DNA from: Pelargonium nanum
Lineage: Eukaryota > Streptophyta > Magnoliopsida > Geraniales > Geraniaceae
Reading direction: 5' to 3'
Assembly: GCA_036897485.1 (NCBI GenBank)
Contig: JAYMTF010001415.1
Location: 1 to 23,545 of the forward strand
Length of the DNA stretch: 23,545 nucleotides
Under the pieces are notes generated by a model that was given only the letters and a program-made list of their open reading frames with translations, was not told where the DNA came from and ran no database searches. The translations under genes and the position numbers were made by a program. Positions 18,901-23,545 of this stretch are shown piece after piece. The first letter of the stretch is position 1. The number at the start of each line of letters is the position of its first letter.

Positions 18901-21434
18901 TGTAGACACATGTGTATATCAGAAGAGCCCATTTAAGAATAGTCTGACGAGAATCTATTGAGTTAATAAGAACAATTTCAATTTTCTAATTTAGTTTCAT
19001 ATGGTGATGGCAGTTTGTCTGTATCAGCTCCAGAGTCTTCTGCTGATGATGGTTCCGGCAGCAAGCAGGCAGATTCATTAGATGACCAAGTTCGAAATTC
19101 TGGATCCGATTCTTCACTCTCAGGTGTTGCATCAGAACATCACTTAGTTGAGAAAAAAGAGTCTTCTAGCCCTCAGAATATGGAAAATTATGCAGACATT
19201 GGTTTGGTTAGGGACAACAGTCCATCATATGCACCTTCAGTATCCCAACAGCAGCAAGATCCTCCTGAGTTACCTAGTTTCTCGGTGAGTCATATCTTGA
19301 CTAGTGTTTCTTTTGAGTTTCTTTGCCAACCTTTGAGGTTATGTCCCTGGTTTTCACTTGACATTTAACGATTTTTGGAAATGGGCAGAACACTTTCCTT
19401 TGGGCACAAATGGGATTCATGACATGGTTATGTTTTTCAAAGCAAGTTCTTATGTATTTTGGTATGGTTTTGCAGGCTTATGATCCCCAGACTGGTTACG
19501 GAATGCCATATTTCAGATCGACAATGGATGAATCTGCACGGGGACAAGGTCTTCCATCAACTCAAGAGGTAAACTACTCTCTTTTGTGGTTATTTCCATA
19601 ATTAATACTACCTCCGTTTCTTAGTAAGTGTCGTTTTTAGAAATTTCCACACAAATTAAGTAACCATGTAAAATGACCTAATTAACTTTGTAGTTGACTC
19701 ATTAATTACTACTCATTTACTGCTTTAATTTGATTAGTACTACTAGTGATAAATACTCTCTCCATCCCAAAATATGTGTCATGTTTTTCTAGCATTTTGT
19801 TCCAAAATAAGTGTATCTTTCCTTTTTAGGAAGTTAGTTATGCATGAATTACCAATAGAATTCCTATAATAAGTTAGTTAATTTCCCTCGAGTTTGTTAC
19901 GACACACGTACAACACTAACCATCCTGTTATTCTCATCAAAAAGGAAACCAAGGCACTTATGTTGTGACGGAGGGAGTTCTATATTTAGGCATAATTGGA
20001 ATGTCAAGTGTATTTTTATCTTGAAATGGTAGAATGACACTTTGAAACAACAAATGTAGTATATAACTGTTGATGCTCAACAGCCGTTGTGTTGTGAGTA
20101 CTACATTTCATGTAAAAAAACCACATGTTCTTATTTAGGGTTACTAATTTAAGACATGGATTGCGTATTTTATAATGGCAGGCCTTAAGCTCACATACCG
20201 CAAATACCATTCCTGCCTCAACAATAGCAATGGTACAGCAACAGCAGCAGCATCTGCATCAAATGGCCCAGATGTATCCACAAGTTCACGTTTCTCACTT
20301 CGCTAATCTTATGCCCTATCGTCAGTTCCTCTCCCCCGTTTATGTTCCACCTATGGCCATGCCCGGGTATTCAAGTAACCCTGCATACCCTCACCCGTCA
20401 AGCGGAAACAATTATTTGGTCATGCCCGGAGGCGGTTCCCAATTCAGTGCTGGCCTCAAGTATGGAATCCAGCCATTTAAGCCCGTTCCAGCTGGTAGTC
20501 CCACTGGGTTTGGGAACTTCCCCACTCCATCTGGATACGCTATCAATGCTCCCGGTGTTGTTGGGAGTGCAACTGGACTTGAAGATTCATCCCAGATCAA
20601 GTACAAAGATAGCAATCTTTATGTTCCAAATCCACAGGTAAAAACAATATTATTTTCCCGGAGTAGCAATTGGTTTGGTCACGACATTAGCTTGAATGAC
20701 ACAAAATAAATAAGTTGTGCTTTTAGATAACTTGATGACTTGTCACGAACACTTAATCATATATCTATATATAACTTTTCTACAAGCATGAATAGGTCAT
20801 TGTAGTTAGGGCCTATATGGTTTTACATAGTTATGGGCTTTTCTACAAGCATGAATAACAATGATATGTATATATCTTCTTTTTTTTTTTCTGTTATTTT
20901 GTGTTTGAACTAGTCTCGTAGTTTTGTGGATATATCTTTGTTACGCACTTCGTATTAGTTTGAACTAGTTGCTACGCCTAAAATATGCATAAATGTAGCG
21001 CTCACTAGACCCATAGCTCATGTCTCCAAATTCCTTCATTGTTCACATCGCACTAACACTTTCGACATTTATCATGACAGGCTGAGACATCAGAAATCTG
21101 GATACAGAATCCGAGGGACATTCAAGGCATGCAATCTGCTCAATACTACAACATCCCGGGACAAACACAGCACGCTGCTTACATCCCATCCCACACAGGC
21201 CATCACGCATCCTTCAATCCAGCCGCGGCACAATCTTCCCACATGCAGTTCCAAGGCTTGTACCACCCTCAACAGCCTGCAGCAATGGCCAACCCGCACC
21301 ATCTCGGTCCTGCCATAGGCGGCAATGTAGGAGTCGGGGTAGCCCCCGGGGCTGCCCCCGGGGCAGCACAAGTCGGTGCGTATGGCCAGCAACCCCAACT
21401 GGGTCACCATCTCAACTGGACAACTAATTTCTGA
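12838..21434 (+). CDS. GIP1L: GBF-interacting protein 1-like (DUF1296), complete ten-exon gene (917 aa)
   Basis: Exons 12838-13012, 14845-14888, 14983-15316, 16082-16208, 17187-17752, 18398-18731, 19014-19284, 19476-19568, 20182-20637 and 21081-21434 join in phase to 2754 nt ending in TGA. The N-terminus holds the DUF1296/GIP1_N domain (about residues 18-73: TIQSIKEVVKDHSDAEIYIA, KETNMDPNETAQKLL, DPFHEVKSKRDKRKE). A block of five 17-residue repeats follows (88-172), then the conserved RRGGSYTRN and GVSREFRIVRDNRVN blocks. A long Ser/Pro-rich disordered middle, NKEWKPK (420-426), a conserved RCRLTFGSFG motif (493-502), and a Gln/Met/Pro/Gly-rich C-terminus complete it. GIP1 of Arabidopsis binds G-box factors such as GBF3 and aids their DNA binding; for this longer relative the partner is inferred. 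The ends of exons 4-6 were fixed by phase and similarity, so small boundary errors are possible. Confidence 0.93.
13120..14480 (+). repeat. Degenerate six-unit tandem repeat array in GIP1-like intron 1
   Basis: The phrase GATGTTGATTTAGGAGTTATT or a close variant recurs at 13210, 13431, 13614, 13918, 14148 and 14399. Each copy is followed by GTGAATTGACTC-like text, and most copies then carry TTTGCTCAATTGCATTCCA-like text, TTCGATTACAATGTTTCC and GTTCATGGTGTGTTAGTGTGG. Spacings are 221, 183, 304, 230 and 251 bp, so units have gained and lost segments. The array fills most of this 1832-bp intron. Confidence 0.85.
15025..15279 (+). repeat. In-frame 51-bp x 5 minisatellite in GIP1-like exon 3
   Basis: Five head-to-tail 51-bp units start at 15025, 15076, 15127, 15178 and 15229. 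Each codes a 17-residue repeat of the form ENAGQGxKYNKFPDRNA. Adjacent units 1-2 and 2-3 differ at about three bases each, while units 4 and 5 are more diverged. The homologous place in other GIP1-like proteins, as I recall them, has a single comparable motif, so this looks like a lineage-specific expansion. Confidence 0.92.
15317..16081 (+). other. GIP1-like intron 3, no distinct element
   Basis: AT-rich intron from GTAATT to GTGCAG. No gene and no clear repeat ends were seen. Confidence 0.6.
16209..17186 (+). other. GIP1-like intron 4, no distinct element
   Basis: The donor is placed at GTACGT (16209), giving a codon split that is completed by C at 17187. No mobile element termini or RNA gene were recognised. 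Confidence 0.55.
17778..17933. mobile_element. Tourist-like (PIF/Harbinger-type) MITE in GIP1-like intron 5
   Basis: The left end GGTAGCATTTGG (17778) and the reverse complement of the right end, GGAAGCGTTTGG (17933), form terminal inverted repeats. Both flanks are TTA (17775-17777 and 17934-17936), the 3-bp target duplication expected for this superfamily. The 156-bp element has no coding capacity and begins only 25 bp after the exon 5 donor boundary. Confidence 0.75.
19608..19977. mobile_element. Stowaway-like MITE sequence, apparently composite, in GIP1-like intron 8
   Basis: A Stowaway-type terminus CTACCTCCGTTTC follows TA at 19606-19607. A second, CTCTCTCCATCCC, follows TA and begins at 19755. 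The right end ACGGAGGGAG finishes at 19977. The inner head at 19755 pairs best with the right end (both continue into (A)AATA-GTG-like text), giving a 223-bp element. The outer head at 19608 may belong to a second, truncated or nested copy. The right target TA appears mutated. Confidence 0.7.
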
Positions 21435-22200
21435 AGTGGAATGAGAATCTGCCAATTCTGACCCCTTTCTATTTGCTGGTAAGGATCTCTCAAGTAGCTA
21501 TATAAAGATCTAGTTTTTCTTATCTAGTTTTTTCTTTTGTAACCAGCAACAATTACCTTTCTTTCTAATCAAAAGCATCATTTGGTCTTCCAATTTTCTA
21601 GTACTCATTACCATTCCTATTAACTCTACTAATACAAGAAAAAGCTTGAAAATAGTCTATCCATAATCTCATTTGTTCAAGTTTTAGTTCCAAAATTTAG
21701 CGTATTGTTATGCAATTCAAATCTATCCAGTAGTCTTTCCCTCCAAAAATGAGGGTACTTGTTTTCCTTCTGAGGAAAATTAAAGAAAAGTTAGTGTTGT
21801 GTAAAGAAATTGAAGTTTGGTGCTTAAGGTGGGTTCTTCCATCTTTTGGCCACCCAGACTTCAAAATAAGTGTCATATAGCTTTTTTTGTTTCTTCGAAG
21901 TTGCTTATGTATGAGGTCCTCGTAGGCATACAATAAAAAATGCATAACATTAACTAAAAAACCATTTGCATAATGAAGATTTGATGAACATAGACTATTG
22001 AAATCGATTTTCGGCAATGGTCACTTGAACTTGGAGCAACGGTTAAATGCAAGAACAAATCAATTCATTCGATTATCAAATCAACCCGAGTATTAGCACT
22101 TTTATGCGAAATTCGATTACTGAACCAATTCGACAACTATTAATATGAACAAACTCCGACCATTTCTGCCGGAGTAACCGCCGGAAACATAAATTTCCCC
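21435..22200 (+). other. GIP1-like 3' UTR and intergenic spacer
   Basis: After the stop at 21432-21434 the sequence is T-rich with TTTTGTAACC (near 21535) and AATCAAAAG (near 21567), loose candidates for plant polyadenylation signals. No gene is supported between there and about 22200. Confidence 0.4.
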
Positions 22201-22495
22201 ACCGGAGACCAACCAACAACAAAGCAGAGCATCAAAGGAATGTTGAGGATCGGGTTTCCCGATTTCCACGGTCGCTGTTTCTGGTTCTTTTCTCAGAAAC
22301 CAAAACAAAAAAGCAAAAGCACAGCAATAATGCTCCTCCTCTCTCTCTCTCTCTCTGTGTCTGATCTCTTTAGATCTCTGTTTTCTTCTTCTTCCTCCTC
22401 GGGATCTCCATCGGCGATTCTCTTTTTCTCATCATTTCGTGCCCTGGCACAAAGCACAACCTCTGCACCGCACAGTCTCTCTTTGATCGCGATCC
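22200..22495 (+). promoter_or_regulatory. CT-rich 5' leader of the downstream gene
   Basis: A (CT)n tract at 22339-22356 and several TCTTCTTCTTCC stretches lead into the ATG at 22496, typical of plant 5' leaders. An ATG at 22330 opens a 70-codon frame ending at 22542, overlapping the proposed start in another frame; it codes low-complexity Ser/Leu sequence. Confidence 0.45.
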
Positions 22496-22587
22496 ATGGC
22501 TGTTGTTGCGTCCTCGTCACCATTCACGATGCGAGACAGTGAGATCGATTGGCTCCGCCTCCATCATCCACGAATCTCGCTTTCCAG
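22496..22587 (+). CDS. First coding exon of an unrecognised plant gene (partial)
   Basis: ATG at 22496 sits in the strong plant context CCATGGCT and opens 30 codons plus two bases (MAVVASSSPF, then a TMRDSEIDWLRLHHPRIS segment), ending at a GT donor (CCAG|GTCATG). I do not recognise the protein. The two spare bases fit an acceptor at 23377/23378, which supports a spliced gene continuing off the right edge. An alternative reading is that translation starts at 22330 in another frame, but that product is low-complexity. Confidence 0.5.
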
Positions 22588-22983
22588 GTCATGTTTCTCA
22601 CTTTACTTTTCCACTCCATTTTTTAGGTTTTGATGACAGTTGATGCTATTGTTTTTATGGATTGTTAATTGTTTTGCTTTTGCTGAGTGAGTTTTGGTTT
22701 CTTTGTTAAACACAAAAAAATTGGTCGCGACGAAGAGGTGTTGTATCACGAATCAATATTCATATCTGCTACAAAAGCGTCCGTCAAAATACATATTATT
22801 TGCGTCTTATTCTCTCGTCCAAGTTATTGTAGTTGTGCCGAGCATTGTCAAATTGAGGTAAAATGGTTTGGAAAGAGTTTAACAACATAGTTTTGATACG
22901 ATCGAAATGATCGATGAGTGGATCGATCTTTCGATTCAACTTTTTAGTCAGTTAGCTCTAGTCTAGAAATGATATTGTGATAA

Positions 22984-23170
22984 CGGGTCGTGTTTGGAGT
23001 TAAACATGTGATGTATGAGCTAACCCAACGAAAATAAGAAATAGCTAGTCTCTTATCTCAAGCGTAATAGGGCTTGTACTCGTGTCGTGCGTGTTTTACA
23101 AGTCCAATACAAACACAATACAATCAGTAAACGTGTTGGGTTGTTTAACAAGTTTAAATCGTGTTCGTTC
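22984..23170. repeat. Dispersed GGGTCGTGT/CGTGTTGGGTTG-type repeat segment
   Basis: Phrases ACGGGTCGTGTTT, CGTGTCGTGCGTG, AACGTGTTGGGTTG and AATCGTGTTCG are the reverse-strand wording of the ACACGAC-rich segments in the BRX introns. It lies in the probable first intron of the right-hand gene. Confidence 0.4.
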
Positions 23171-23377
23171 TTGTGTAGAAACTATACATATTTTAGTCAA
23201 ACCTTTAGTTAATGTGATGGCCCCTATGCGCATGTTCTTTTGATGCAAAGTCTCTTCCTTAAGTAATCACTGAAATCATTATTAGCACTTGTGCTCTTTC
23301 ATTTGTGTGTGCTGTGATTTTGAGTACCCTTTGGTCCACTTCTTTGGAACCTGTCCGTACATTTTAATCTCTTTCAG

Positions 23378-23463
23378 GAAACAATTCACAAAAGGGTTCC
23401 AAGAATGTTTAAGTTTTAGGATTAGCAATGCAGTGACTGATGAGGTTGTTTCCTTAACTAACG
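23378..23463 (+). CDS. Possible second exon of the unrecognised gene
   Basis: The acceptor CTCTTTCAG ends at 23377. Joining to the exon ending at 22587 gives an open frame (RKQFTKGFQECLSFRI, then SNAVTDEVVSLTN) without stops. A possible donor GTTTGA follows at 23464, just before the SINE at 23471. The mix of charged and hydrophobic residues looks protein-like, but no family was recognised and the exon end is uncertain because the frame stays open to the window edge. Confidence 0.35.
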
Positions 23464-23470
23464 GTTTGAT

Positions 23471-23545
23471 GACCAAGGCATGTTGGGCCAAACGGTTGAT
23501 GCGCTTTGGATTTCCTTTGAGGTCTCAGGTTCGAGCCTCCTTGCC
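23471..23545 (+). mobile_element. tRNA-derived SINE, family A, plus orientation, cut by window edge
   Basis: The 75 bases match the head of the element at 2183-2386 (opposite strand) at about 90% identity. They include the A-box-like TGTTGGGCCAAACGG and B-box GGTTCGAGCCT (23528-23538). The body and tail lie outside the window. Confidence 0.8.

Noticed and set aside
21129..21455. Minus-strand 121-codon frame opposite the last GIP1-like exon
   Set aside because: The sense frame continues the in-phase GIP1-like protein and ends in a sensible stop; the antisense frame has no family resemblance.
21697..22017. 106-codon minus-strand frame in the spacer after the GIP1-like gene
   Set aside because: No recognisable motif, AT-driven amino-acid composition and no promoter or splice context.

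Overview
The window is nuclear DNA from a flowering plant, most likely a eudicot. The evidence is intron-rich genes with GT-AG introns, AT-rich non-coding DNA, CT-rich 5' leaders, plant-only protein families (BREVIS RADIX, GIP1/DUF1296) and many small plant-type transposons (tRNA-derived SINEs, Tourist-like and Stowaway-like MITEs). I cannot name the species from sequence alone.

Layout. (1) Positions 1-448, minus strand: the first coding part of PDAT1, phospholipid:diacylglycerol acyltransferase 1, cut by the window edge, with its G-box/CCAAT promoter region to its right. (2) About 878-5690: five kilobases without a convincing gene, holding two (AAT)n microsatellites and two SINEs of different families. 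(3) 6215-10716, plus strand: a complete five-exon BREVIS RADIX-like gene (368 aa, closest in my judgement to BRXL4) with a leader that may carry a 34-codon uORF. Its second intron holds a 646-bp long-TIR transposon. (4) 10717-12837: BRX 3' region, a cluster of seven TGGGCY (Site II) motifs, and a promoter region built from internal duplications. (5) 12838-21434, plus strand: a complete ten-exon GBF-interacting protein 1-like gene (917 aa). It has a degenerate six-unit repeat array in intron 1, an in-frame 51-bp x 5 minisatellite in exon 3, a Tourist-like MITE in intron 5 and Stowaway-like sequence in intron 8. (6) 22200-23545, plus strand: CT-rich leader and the first exons of a gene I do not recognise, followed at the window edge by a second copy of the first SINE family.

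Both complete gene models were built by joining exons with matching splice phases; each sums to a whole number of codons with no internal stop. The genes belong to unrelated processes (seed/membrane lipid assembly, polar growth and auxin response, transcription or RNA-associated regulation), so nothing indicates a gene cluster or a concerted new system. The less ordinary content is repeat-driven: an expanded 17-residue repeat inside the GIP1-like protein, a duplicated promoter module in front of it, and several small transposons placed close to exons.
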